Notes: a model not told the origin generated them from the sequence alone. A DNA stretch of 14,659 nucleotides from CAIQJJ01 sp964606085 (GCA_964606085.1 CAZSFD010000105.1:1-14659); one strand, 5' to 3'. Counted from the stretch's first letter, positions 6,900-14,247 are shown. Numbers and translations are program-made.

Positions 6900-7392
6900 A
6901 ACCAGTTTCTCCTCTTTTCAACAGGGTGTACAGACGTTAATAAACTCCTCAGCTACACTGTAAGCATGAGGCGAATACCCCTAAAAATTTACCAGCAAAA
7001 TATGGAATGCCAGCTTGTAAGGGCCACTGGCTCCCGACTGCACCATGGTCTGCAAAGATTTTGGGGCTTTGCCAATTGTCGGGCTGCATTTTAACCAATG
7101 ATGCCCTTTTTGAGCAATGCGATTAACCTACGCTACTCTAAAAAATGACAATACTTTAAGGGTTGTCATTCTTAAATCTCTATCCCCCTCAGATTATTAA
7201 CGGATTGTTTACGGAATACGATTTGTCAACCACACCTGGGGGCGGTGGGGGCAGCAATCCCTAGATATGCCGAAAAATCCCCCATTACGCCAGTACCACC
7301 AATATATAGGCCATTGAATCTTAAGGAATTGAACGGGTTTATGCGTTGCAATTGCGTGATTCCAGGCGCAAATTTTGGCTTATCAGCAACGG
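6900..7392. other. Gene-free region upstream of dnaA
   Basis: 493 bp with no convincing gene, noticeably AT-richer than the coding neighbours. It holds the dnaA ribosome-binding site (6909-6914), a possible minus-strand extended -10 (TGG-TAAATT, 6986-6994) followed by GGGGTATTCGCCTC (6981-6968), and a perfect 8-bp dyad with an 11-nt spacer (7144-7170). AT-rich runs lie near 7137-7230 and a G-rich stretch at about 7237-7251. I saw no good match to TTATCCACA on either strand, only the degenerate TTTTCAACA at 6916-6924. A role as dnaA control region is likely; an origin is not demonstrated. Confidence 0.5.
7144..7170. promoter_or_regulatory. Dyad symmetry AATGACAA-11-TTGTCATT
   Basis: A perfect 8-bp inverted repeat with an 11-bp spacer, so the half-site centres are 19 bp apart, roughly two helical turns. 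This is a typical layout for a dimeric repressor operator. It stands alone in the dnaA upstream region, with another TTGTCA at 7223-7228. The binding protein is unknown, and chance cannot be excluded. Confidence 0.35.
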
Positions 7393-8274
7393 CTATTCAC
7401 GTGGGGCAAATAACAGCTTCCAACTGCCCCACGCCCTGCCGGTTGCTGTCTGGCATGTGGGTGTTTCGATGGTGATGATTTCCCCGCCTGTGCCTGCCTG
7501 AAGTGTGTAGCTCACATCTGCAAGCATGGTAAAGTCTGCATATCCCAGGCTGATTTCGGGTTTCAAACCGGTGAAAAAGTTTTCTTCCCCCTCGCCATCG
7601 GTGCGTTGAATGGTGATCAGCACCCCAGGAACGGGCTTGCCCTGGGCATCCTGGGTTTCGATTTGCAATAGGGGCGCTTCCAGCAGCGGCTCGCACACCA
7701 GCGTTTGTTCTTGCAGCACAAACGGGTCTTCTGCTGAGGGCGTTGCTGTTGGCGTAGGTTGGCGGGTAGATGCCGTAGAGGTTGCCACAAGTCCCCCGGC
7801 AGGTTGGTCACTTTGGTTGATCACGGCGGTGGCTGTGGCCTCCTGGCCGGGCAAGGCCGTGGCATTTTCGTCCAAAGCCAGGGTGGGCATCTCTGGCGCG
7901 GCTGACAAGGTGGGTAGCTGGAGGGGGGCATCTGTTTGCGATAGCGCCAACATCAGGTAAGTAAGCGCCTGAATTTCAATTTCAGGGCGGCCCTCGGCAA
8001 TGGCTCGTTGGGCTTGCAGGGTCAACGCTACCACACTATCTGGATCGCCCAGCAACGCCAGGCGTGCCGTGGCGCGGCCAATATCCTGGCTGGCCAAAAA
8101 TGCCTGGGCAATCAGTACCCGGTAATGTTCTTTGAAATCGGCGCGCAAGACATTGGGGGTGGTCTTGGTATATTGCACAGGCGATATAGCCCAGCCATAG
8201 ATCAGGCCCGCTGTAACCCCCAGGACGAGGGCCGTCAACAGGTAAAGATTGCCGCGCTCATCTCGTTTTTTCAT
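7393..8274 (-). CDS. Membrane-anchored protein with Thr/Pro-rich linker, long paralogue
   Basis: A 293-residue envelope protein. A membrane anchor (about 10-29, 'LYLLTALVLGVTAGLIYGWA') is followed by a helical domain (about 31-115, 'SPVQYTKTTPNVLRADFKEHY...RLALLGDPDS') that is paralogous to the whole next gene. A Thr/Ala/Pro-rich linker (about 120-182, with 'RQPTPTATPSAEDP') leads to a C-terminal beta-rich domain (about 188-293) with C194 and C274, which could form a disulfide. The pattern 'GKPVPGVLITIQRTDGEGEE' resembles carboxypeptidase-regulatory or Ig-like modules. The chain after the anchor is probably outside the cell. Function is unknown. The start codon overlaps the stop of the shorter paralogue (ATGA), indicating coupled translation. 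No terminator is apparent after its stop. Confidence 0.85.
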   Translation of the reverse strand: MKKRDERGNLYLLTALVLGVTAGLIYGWAISPVQYTKTTPNVLRADFKEHYRVLIAQAFLASQDIGRATARLALLGDPDSVVALTLQAQRAIAEGRPEIEIQALTYLMLALSQTDAPLQLPTLSAAPEMPTLALDENATALPGQEATATAVINQSDQPAGGLVATSTASTRQPTPTATPSAEDPFVLQEQTLVCEPLLEAPLLQIETQDAQGKPVPGVLITIQRTDGEGEENFFTGLKPEISLGYADFTMLADVSYTLQAGTGGEIITIETPTCQTATGRAWGSWKLLFAPRE

Positions 8275-8639
8275 GGTTGTTCGCGGGTGGGTTGGAGTAT
8301 TTTCAGCGCATCGGATAAAGCTTGCATCAACGCCAGGTCTTCGATGGGATAGATGGCCTGATTGCCATTCAGTTGCCCTCGGGCATAGGCGAGCGCGCTA
8401 TCTACGATGTGCTGCGGTGCTGCATCGCCCAGGAGCGCCAGGCGTTGCACGGCGTTGGCAGTATTGCCGTCGGCATGGTAGATTTCGGCCACCATCAAGA
8501 CGTAATCGGTCTGGTAATCTTCCCGCAACGTATCGGGTGATACCTCGATCAATTGCACCGGGTTGATCCTCCAGGCGTAGAATAGGCCCGCTGCCAGGCC
8601 CAGGGCAAAAACAATGAAAAAACGCATCCAACGTGACAT
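8271..8639 (-). CDS. Membrane-anchored helical protein, short paralogue
   Basis: A 122-residue protein with an N-terminal anchor (about 6-23, 'RFFIVFALGLAAGLFYAW') and a helical domain (about 25-115). 'INPVQLIEVSPDTLREDYQTDYVLMVAEIY' and 'AVQRLALLGD' line up with the long paralogue downstream, so the two probably arose by tandem duplication with later gain or loss of the C-terminal module. The repeated helices with small residues suggest a TPR-like or other helical scaffold, but no TPR consensus is clear. ATG at 8639 is preferred. An extended -10 (TGG-TAGAAT) sits exactly where transcription would begin at the A of the ATG, and no Shine-Dalgarno sequence is suitably placed. First gene of a two-gene operon. 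Confidence 0.82.
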   Translation of the reverse strand: MSRWMRFFIVFALGLAAGLFYAWRINPVQLIEVSPDTLREDYQTDYVLMVAEIYHADGNTANAVQRLALLGDAAPQHIVDSALAYARGQLNGNQAIYPIEDLALMQALSDALKILQPTREQP

Positions 8640-8645
8640 AGCAAA

Positions 8646-8654
8646 ATTCTACCA
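8646..8654 (-). promoter_or_regulatory. Extended -10 giving a predicted leaderless mRNA
   Basis: On the minus strand, TGG-TAGAAT occupies 8654-8646. Counting 7 bases from the hexamer end puts +1 at 8639, the first base of the ATG of the short paralogue. No clear -35 is seen, which an extended -10 may not need. Confidence 0.5.
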
Positions 8655-8665
8655 CTCTCCCCGGC

Positions 8666-8694
8666 TTGCTTCGGACAAAAAAATCCTGTACAAT
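8666..8694 (+). promoter_or_regulatory. Putative promoter of spoVS
   Basis: TTGCTT (8666-8671), a 17-bp spacer, and TACAAT (8689-8694, five of six). The predicted start is near 8701, leaving a long leader of about 80 nt that contains GTGTTTTCGCCC (8706-8717). It is divergent from the leaderless promoter of the paralogue pair and its -35 lies about 12 bp from that -10, so the two may compete. Confidence 0.45.
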
Positions 8695-8780
8695 CTTTTC
8701 AGAACGTGTTTTCGCCCAACAGCACGCATCAAATCTTATGGATAAGCCCCTTCGTCAACTTCTGCAAGGAGACAACCAAC

Positions 8781-9053
8781 ATGGACATGATCAAAGTTTC
8801 GGGCACTTCTCGCACCTCGGCTGTAGCGGGCGCAATTGCCGGGATCATCCGTGAACATCATCGTGCCGATGTTCAGGCAATCGGGGCAAGCGCAGTCAAC
8901 CAGGCCGTCAAGGCGCTGACCGTTGCCAGGTCATATCTCGAACGAGATGGCATTGATATCGTCTTTTCCACCGAATTTGTAGATGTGGAAATCGAAGACA
9001 AGGTGCGCACCGCCATCAAGTTCTCCGTCACACCACGTCCGGCAGCATCTTGA
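8781..9053 (+). CDS. spoVS: Stage V sporulation protein S family (SpoVS)
   Basis: A 90-residue small DNA/RNA-binding-type protein of the SpoVS family, with a fold related to Alba. The family signature is nearly complete: 'IKVSGTSRTSAVAGAIAGIIRE' (4-25), then 'VQAIGASAVNQAVKALTVAR' (31-50) and 'VDVEIEDKVRTAIKFSVTPR' (67-86). In Bacillus it affects late sporulation, but homologues are widespread in non-sporulating lineages such as Thermus and Chloroflexota, where it is probably a nucleic-acid-binding regulator. The frame opens at 8706, but ATG 8781 has AAGGAG 9 nt upstream and matches family length. It converges on the metallopeptidase gene with 25 bp between the stops and no visible terminator. 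Confidence 0.95.
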   Translation: MDMIKVSGTSRTSAVAGAIAGIIREHHRADVQAIGASAVNQAVKALTVARSYLERDGIDIVFSTEFVDVEIEDKVRTAIKFSVTPRPAAS

Positions 9054-9078
9054 CCGCAGTCACCCATGGGGATCACCT

Positions 9079-10353
9079 TCAGGGTTGATTGACGATACTT
9101 TGTAACCCTTCGAAGGATGTAACCCATGCGATGCGGTGAATAAAATCAGCTAGGGTGGTACTTTGGGCGCGTAAAGCCCGCACGGCGGCGCTGACGGGGT
9201 CTTCTCCGGCAGCGCCGCCGGGTTGATCGGCATAGGCCCCATAAAAGGCAAAATAGGCCTGATTCAGCTTGCGAATGCCATAGCCTTGTTCGACGAAGAC
9301 CCTGCGACGTTCTTCCATGTAGGTTTCGGCTGCGGTGATTTTTCCCTCAGATAAAAGCTGATCAACCATCACGCGGGTCTGGTGCATTTCGGCGCGAAAA
9401 TCGAAGGCGGGAGGCGTGGTTGGCGCCGGTGGTGTTTCTTCTTCGTTTGTTGCGACGGGCGGCGGGGGCGGCACGGCTTCGGGGTAATAGCGTTGTAAAA
9501 CGGCCAGCCCGATTTCCTTGCCAGCAAGGGAGGCTGTCGTTTCGTTGATGATGCGCAGTTCAGGGGTGGTGTAATAATTGATTCCTAGCGGACGCAGGGT
9601 GAGGTAATTGTGAATCCATTCGTGGGCCACCACTTCGGTCAGCCAGTTCAGGCTGGAAGTTTCCATGACCATGGTGGGGTATAGCCCGATGCCGCCAATT
9701 CCTACCGTGAGCGAGGAGACATCGAGCGCCTGATCCACCTCGTCTTCTAAAGCGGTCAGCTTGTCCACGGTTAGATCGGGGGAAATGTTGATGTCGGCGA
9801 TCTGTTCGATGCGGTCACGCGGCGAGACGATCAGGGCATAGGGTGGTTGGGTGGTATGGTATAACACCGGGGGTGTGGGCTGTCCGGCCAGGTCGAGGCC
9901 GCTTTCAGCGACGATGGCGCTGATCTGATCCTGGATGATGGCTTCGACGAGCGGGCCGAGTAAGGCGCGCTGGCGCATCAATTCAGCCAGCTGCGCCCGT
10001 TCTGCTACCGAGGCCGCATCGGGGTCGGTAATATCAGGGTTGATGTAAATTTGGTTGAGCTGATATTCGGCCTGCCCAATCTGGTTGACCAGGGCTAAGT
10101 AATCCAGCACAATTTTTTTGCGGGCTGGCTCTGCAAGATAATCGTCGCTGCTCAAAACAGCCTGGCTGACCTTGACGCCCAGGGCGTTCCATGTCCATCC
10201 AACAAAGTCGAACTCAACCGAGCGGGTGTAGGTGCGGACGTAGTCGGTGGGTTCGGTCTGCGCGGCAACGCTGCGCCCCTGGGTGATCAAGATGAGCAGC
10301 AGCCCCGCAAGGATGGCTATGACCCGTTTGAAATGTCGTTTGAAAGATTCCAT
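9079..10353 (-). CDS. Secreted HExxH (gluzincin-like) metallopeptidase
   Basis: A 424-residue exported protein. It has a signal peptide (basic 'KRHFKR', hydrophobic core about 11-25, likely cut after A31 in 'SVAA-Q'), then a helical region with many aromatic residues. The zinc motif 'HEWIH' (H244, E245, H248) follows, and E271 in 'NETTAS' is a plausible third ligand 23 residues later, as in gluzincins. A Pro/Glu/Thr-rich linker (about 294-317) leads to a C-terminal helical domain ending in 'ADFIHRIAWVTSFEGLQ'. The substrate is unknown; it probably acts outside the membrane. A TTG five codons upstream (10368) is in frame, but the ATG at 10353 gives the better signal peptide. A CATAAT hexamer at 10373-10368 would start transcription about 8 nt before this ATG. 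No Shine-Dalgarno sequence is seen. Confidence 0.8.
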   Translation of the reverse strand: MESFKRHFKRVIAILAGLLLILITQGRSVAAQTEPTDYVRTYTRSVEFDFVGWTWNALGVKVSQAVLSSDDYLAEPARKKIVLDYLALVNQIGQAEYQLNQIYINPDITDPDAASVAERAQLAELMRQRALLGPLVEAIIQDQISAIVAESGLDLAGQPTPPVLYHTTQPPYALIVSPRDRIEQIADINISPDLTVDKLTALEDEVDQALDVSSLTVGIGGIGLYPTMVMETSSLNWLTEVVAHEWIHNYLTLRPLGINYYTTPELRIINETTASLAGKEIGLAVLQRYYPEAVPPPPPVATNEEETPPAPTTPPAFDFRAEMHQTRVMVDQLLSEGKITAAETYMEERRRVFVEQGYGIRKLNQAYFAFYGAYADQPGGAAGEDPVSAAVRALRAQSTTLADFIHRIAWVTSFEGLQSIVNQP

Positions 10354-10416
10354 TGTGTTTTTTGACAATTATGCAAAACAAAATGATATTTGGGATGGGC
10401 CTGAATTTCTATCGAG

Positions 10417-10422
10417 TATAAT
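10417..10422 (+). promoter_or_regulatory. -10 element of the epimerase gene
   Basis: A perfect TATAAT, 33 bp before the ATG at 10456. No convincing -35 lies 16-18 bp upstream. It is in the roughly 100-bp divergent region shared with the metallopeptidase gene. Confidence 0.5.
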
Positions 10423-10455
10423 CAGCGCCAGCTTAATTCTACCTGAGGTTGTGTT

Positions 10456-11415
10456 ATGAATTTCTTAATCACCGGATCGGCGGGCTTTTTGGGGGCGGCG
10501 CTTTCTAATCGGCTGGCCTGGGAGGGACACCAGGTGCGCGGGCTGGATGATCTTTCGACCGGTGATGCCAACACGCTCTCGCCGGATGTCTTGTTTACCC
10601 GTGGGGATGTGAATGATCGTCCCAAGTTATGGACATTGTTGCAGGATGTAGATTGTGTTTACCACCTGGCGGCGCGCGTCTCTGTGCCTGAATCGGTGAT
10701 GTACCCGCGTGAATATAATGCCGTCAATGTCGGTGGCACCGTCAGTTTGATGGAGGCGATGCGTGATGTGGGTGTGCGGCGGGTGGTGTTCATCTCCTCC
10801 GGGGCTGTTTATGGTGATCAGCAGGCGCAGCCGCTGAAAGAATGCGCCACCCCTGACCCGCGTACGCCCTACGCCGTCTCCAAGTTATCTTCAGAATACT
10901 ATATCCGCACGATTGGTGATTTGTGGGGCATAGATACCGTCAGCCTGCGGGTATTTAATGCCTATGGGCCAGGGCAGCGTTTGCCGGCCTCCAATCCACC
11001 GGTCATTCCCAATTTTCTGCGCCAGGCCACACACAATGGCACCATCGTCATTCACGGCAAAGGGGTGCAGACGCGTGATTATGTTTATGTAGATGATGTC
11101 GTAGACGCAATGGTGGCGGCCTCGACCGCCCCAGCGCTGGATAACCTGGTTATTAACATCGGCAGCGGGGTGCAAACCAGCATTCACGAACTGGTGCGCC
11201 TCGTTTTAGAAATCACCGGCAGCACCGCCGAACTCATGGACAACCCGCGCAATAATCCGGGCGTGTCGCGCATGTGCGCTGACCTGACCCTGGCGCGCGA
11301 GAAACTCGGCTACCAGCCGCGCATCAAATTGGCTGATGGCCTGCGCCTGACCCTGGAGCGTGACCCGCGCTTCAAGCGGCCTACCGGCAGGTTGCGCACC
11401 AATCGCAATGAGTAA
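10456..11415 (+). CDS. NAD-dependent nucleotide-sugar epimerase/dehydratase
   Basis: A 319-residue extended SDR related to UDP-glucose 4-epimerase. Seen: NAD-binding 'GSAGFLG' (7-13), D31 at the end of strand 2 for the ribose, 'HLAARVSVPES' (70-80), S115 in 'ISSGAVYG', catalytic Y139 and K143 in 'TPYAVSKLSSEYY', and 'VFNAYGPGQR' typical of sugar-nucleotide epimerases. It likely interconverts UDP- or dTDP-sugars for cell-surface glycans. The exact substrate is not readable: GalE, WbpP-like and related enzymes share these motifs, so no symbol is given. The ATG has GAGG 7 nt upstream. The gene is followed by a GC-rich hairpin that overlaps the acnA promoter. Confidence 0.92.
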   Translation: MNFLITGSAGFLGAALSNRLAWEGHQVRGLDDLSTGDANTLSPDVLFTRGDVNDRPKLWTLLQDVDCVYHLAARVSVPESVMYPREYNAVNVGGTVSLMEAMRDVGVRRVVFISSGAVYGDQQAQPLKECATPDPRTPYAVSKLSSEYYIRTIGDLWGIDTVSLRVFNAYGPGQRLPASNPPVIPNFLRQATHNGTIVIHGKGVQTRDYVYVDDVVDAMVAASTAPALDNLVINIGSGVQTSIHELVRLVLEITGSTAELMDNPRNNPGVSRMCADLTLAREKLGYQPRIKLADGLRLTLERDPRFKRPTGRLRTNRNE

Positions 11416-11452
11416 TTTGTCATTTTCTCTCCAATTACTCCAAATAGCCGAA

Positions 11453-11461
11453 TGGTATAAT
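11453..11461 (+). promoter_or_regulatory. Extended -10 promoter of acnA
   Basis: TGG-TATAAT (11453-11461) is a perfect extended -10. The -35 is weak. Expected start is near 11468, which lies inside the hairpin at 11465-11482. The leader to the ATG is about 38 nt and carries GGAG at 11495-11498, 7 nt before the start codon. Confidence 0.65.
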
Positions 11462-11464
11462 GAC

Positions 11465-11493
11465 GGGCGCGTTTTCGCGCCCTATCTTTTTTT
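11465..11493 (+). terminator. Terminator-like hairpin between the epimerase gene and acnA
   Basis: GGGCGCG (11465-11471), a TTTT loop and CGCGCCC (11476-11482) form a perfect 7-bp stem, followed by TATCTTTTTTT (11483-11493). It can end epimerase transcripts 50 nt past the stop. Transcripts from the acnA promoter should start within the left arm, so they would form only part of the stem and escape it (inference). Confidence 0.7.
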
Positions 11494-11505
11494 GGGAGTT
11501 CCAGT

Positions 11506-14196
11506 ATGTCCAAAAACTTTTTCAATGCCCGCGACACCCTGAAAACATCTACCGGTAGCTATTCTATCTACCGCCTCGCTAAGCTCGAAAAAGACGGTCT
11601 GACTCAGCTCGACCGTCTTCCTTTTTCAATCCGCATTTTGCTCGAAGCGTTGCTGCGCCAGTGCAACGAGCGTGAAGTGACTCGCCAGGATGTGATCAAT
11701 TTATGTGCCTGGAAACCCACCGGCGAACGTGTGGCCATGCCCTACATCCCCGCCCGCGTGGTGATGCAAGATTTCAGCGGCGTGCCCGCCATTGTGGACC
11801 TGGCCGCCATGCGCTCGGCCGTGGCCCGCATGGGCGGCGACCCGGCCAAAGTCAACCCGGTCGTTCCCGTTGACCTGATCGTTGACCACTCCGTCCAGGT
11901 GGATTTTTACCTCGGCCCCGATCCGCTCACCCGCAACGCCGACCTCGAATTTCAGCGCAACCGCGAGCGCTACGAGTTTCTGCGCTGGGGGCAGAAGGCG
12001 TTCAATAATTTCCGCGTCGTTCCCCCCGCCACCGGCATCATCCACCAGGTCAACATCGAATACCTGGCCGCGGTGGTGATGACCAATGCCGATGGCGAAG
12101 CCTTTCCTGATACGCTGGTCGGCACCGATTCGCACACCACCATGATCAACGCCCTGGGCGTGGTGGGCTGGGGCGTGGGCGGCATCGAAGCCGAAGCCGC
12201 CATGCTCGGCCAGCCAATAGACATGCTCATCCCCGATGTGATCGGCATGAAGCTCACCGGGCGCGTGGCCGAAGGCGTCACCGCGACCGATGTGGTGTTG
12301 ACCGTGGTCGAGATGCTGCGCAAGCGCGGCGTGGTGGATAAATTCGTGGAATTCTTTGGCCCCGGCGTGGGCAGCTTGAGCCTGACCGACCGGGCGGTGA
12401 TCGCCAATATGGCCCCCGAATACGGCGCGACGATGGGCTTCTTCCCTGTGGATGATGAAACCATCCGCTACATGAAGATGACCGGCCGCCCGACCGAACT
12501 GGTCGAGGCGTACTGCAAGGAACAACGCCTGTTCCGCCTGCCCACCTCCCCCGACCCCGAATACACCGACGTGCTCGAACTCGACCTGAGCACCGTCGTT
12601 CCCAGCCTGGCCGGCCCCAAGCGCCCGCAAGACCGCGTGGCCCTGAGCGACATGCAACCGGCATTCCGCAAGGCCCTCACCACCCCCGCCAAAGAACGCG
12701 GCTTTGAACTGCCCGAAAACGCCCTGGGCAAAGCCGTCACCGTGGGCACCAACGGCTCGGCCGCCGAGATGAAGCACGGCGCGGTCGTCATCGCCGCCAT
12801 CACATCCTGCACCAACACATCTAACCCTTCGGTGCTGATTGGTGCGGGTTTGCTGGCCAAGAAGGCCGTGGAAAAGGGCCTGAAGGTCAAGACCTACGTC
12901 AAGACCAGCCTGGCCCCCGGTTCACGTGTGGTCACTGAATACCTCGAAAAGGCCGGGCTGCTCGAACCGCTGGCGCAGTTGGGCTTCAATGTGGTGGGCT
13001 ATGGTTGCACCACCTGCATCGGCAATTCTGGCCCGCTGGCCGGGGAGATTGCCAAAGCCATCACCGGCAGCGATCTCGTTGCCGCAGCGGTCATTTCGGG
13101 CAACCGCAACTTCGAGGGGCGCGTCCACCCGCTGGTCAAGGCCAACTACCTGGCTTCGCCGCCGCTGGTGGTTTCGTATGCCCTGGCTGGCACGGTGGAT
13201 ATTGACCTGAATAACGACCCGCTTGGCAAGGGCAAAGACGGCCAGCCGGTTTACCTGCGCGATTTGTGGCCTTCCAGCGAGGAAATTCAGCGGGTGGTGG
13301 CCGAAAACGTGCTGCCAGAGATGTTCCAGGCGAAATATGCCGACGTGTTCACCGGCTCCGATGCCTGGCGGGCGATCCAGGTCAGCGAAGGGCAGTTGTT
13401 CGAGTGGGACAGCAACTCCACCTACATCCAGGAGCCGCCGTTTTTCCAGAATTTGCAGGATGAACGCGCGGTGAGCGACATTCACGGGGCGCGCGTGTTG
13501 GCGCTGTTCGGCGATTCGATCACCACCGACCACATCTCGCCGGCCGGTTCTATCGCCACCGACAGCCCCGCCGGCAAGTACCTCATGGCCCAGGGCGTGC
13601 AGCCGCGCGATTTCAACGCCTACGGTGCGCGCCGCGGCAACGACCAGGTGATGACGCGTGGCACGTTTGCCAACATCCGCATCAAAAACCGCCTGACGCC
13701 CGGCATCGAGGGCGGCGTGACGATCTACCAGGGCGAAGCGGCCCATCAATCTGCCGCAATGCCCATCTACGATGCCGCTGTCAAATATCAGCAAGTTGGT
13801 GTGCCCACGATCATTTTGGCCGGCAAGGAATATGGCACCGGCTCTAGCCGCGACTGGGCCGCCAAAGGCCCGAACCTGCTCGGTGTGAAGGCGGTGATTG
13901 CCGAAAGCTACGAGCGCATCCACCGCTCCAACCTGGTGGGGATGGGCGTGCTGCCTTTGCAGTTCAAGCCCGGCGAAAACGCCGATACCCTCGGCCTGAC
14001 CGGCCACGAGGTATACGACATCACCGGCCTGAGTGACGAGATGGCCCCGCAAAGCGATGTGACCGTGAAGGCCACCAAAGCCGATGGCTCGGTAGTGACC
14101 TTCACCGCCATCGCCCGCCTGAACACGGCTGTTGAGGTGGCGTATTATCGCGATGGCGGGGTGTTGAACACGGTGTTGAAAAAGATGGTCGCGTAA
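11506..14196 (+). CDS. acnA: Aconitate hydratase (AcnA/IRP1 type)
   Basis: An 896-residue aconitase that interconverts citrate and isocitrate in the TCA cycle using a [4Fe-4S] cluster. The length equals that of the AcnA/IRP1 family. Cluster ligands are visible: C435 in 'TSCTNTSNPS' and C501/C504 in 'YGCTTCIGNSGPL', within two residues of their numbering in human IRP1. The substrate-side motif 'GTGSSRDWAAKGP' with S781 and R782 lies in the swivelling domain 4. 'GTDSHTTMINALGVVGWGVGGIEAEAAMLGQP' is typical of domain 1. The ATG is set by GGAG 7 nt upstream. The gene appears monocistronic, with its own extended -10 and a strong terminator. Long minus-strand open frames across it are codon-bias shadows. 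Some bacterial AcnA proteins also bind RNA when they lose the cluster; nothing here shows that. Confidence 0.98.
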   Translation: MSKNFFNARDTLKTSTGSYSIYRLAKLEKDGLTQLDRLPFSIRILLEALLRQCNEREVTRQDVINLCAWKPTGERVAMPYIPARVVMQDFSGVPAIVDLAAMRSAVARMGGDPAKVNPVVPVDLIVDHSVQVDFYLGPDPLTRNADLEFQRNRERYEFLRWGQKAFNNFRVVPPATGIIHQVNIEYLAAVVMTNADGEAFPDTLVGTDSHTTMINALGVVGWGVGGIEAEAAMLGQPIDMLIPDVIGMKLTGRVAEGVTATDVVLTVVEMLRKRGVVDKFVEFFGPGVGSLSLTDRAVIANMAPEYGATMGFFPVDDETIRYMKMTGRPTELVEAYCKEQRLFRLPTSPDPEYTDVLELDLSTVVPSLAGPKRPQDRVALSDMQPAFRKALTTPAKERGFELPENALGKAVTVGTNGSAAEMKHGAVVIAAITSCTNTSNPSVLIGAGLLAKKAVEKGLKVKTYVKTSLAPGSRVVTEYLEKAGLLEPLAQLGFNVVGYGCTTCIGNSGPLAGEIAKAITGSDLVAAAVISGNRNFEGRVHPLVKANYLASPPLVVSYALAGTVDIDLNNDPLGKGKDGQPVYLRDLWPSSEEIQRVVAENVLPEMFQAKYADVFTGSDAWRAIQVSEGQLFEWDSNSTYIQEPPFFQNLQDERAVSDIHGARVLALFGDSITTDHISPAGSIATDSPAGKYLMAQGVQPRDFNAYGARRGNDQVMTRGTFANIRIKNRLTPGIEGGVTIYQGEAAHQSAAMPIYDAAVKYQQVGVPTIILAGKEYGTGSSRDWAAKGPNLLGVKAVIAESYERIHRSNLVGMGVLPLQFKPGENADTLGLTGHEVYDITGLSDEMAPQSDVTVKATKADGSVVTFTAIARLNTAVEVAYYRDGGVLNTVLKKMVA

Positions 14197-14210
14197 GCTG
14201 AACGATAAGG

Positions 14211-14247
14211 AACGAGCCGAGGAAAACCCCTCGGCTCGTTTTGGTTT
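14211..14247 (+). terminator. Intrinsic terminator of acnA
   Basis: A perfect 12-bp stem, AACGAGCCGAGG (14211-14222) with CCTCGGCTCGTT (14229-14240), a 6-nt loop, and a T-rich tail TTGGTTT. It starts 14 bases past the acnA stop. Confidence 0.92.

Noticed and set aside
6916..6924. TTTTCAACA as a DnaA box
   Set aside because: Two mismatches to TTATCCACA, a single isolated copy, next to the dnaA ribosome-binding site.
7245..7475. 76-codon plus-strand open frame upstream of dnaA
   Set aside because: Partly overlaps the end of the long paralogue, has no domain or ribosome-binding site, and begins in a G-rich non-coding stretch.
8706..8780. 25-codon N-terminal extension of SpoVS
   Set aside because: SpoVS proteins normally begin at the position of the ATG at 8781, which has AAGGAG at good spacing.
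10354..10368. TTG start five codons upstream for the metallopeptidase
   Set aside because: The ATG at 10353 gives a more typical signal peptide, and the TTG has no ribosome-binding site and overlaps the predicted -10/start region.
11701..12777. 358-codon minus-strand open frame inside acnA
   Set aside because: Antisense shadow with His/Gly/Ala-rich composition, no domain and no ribosome-binding site.
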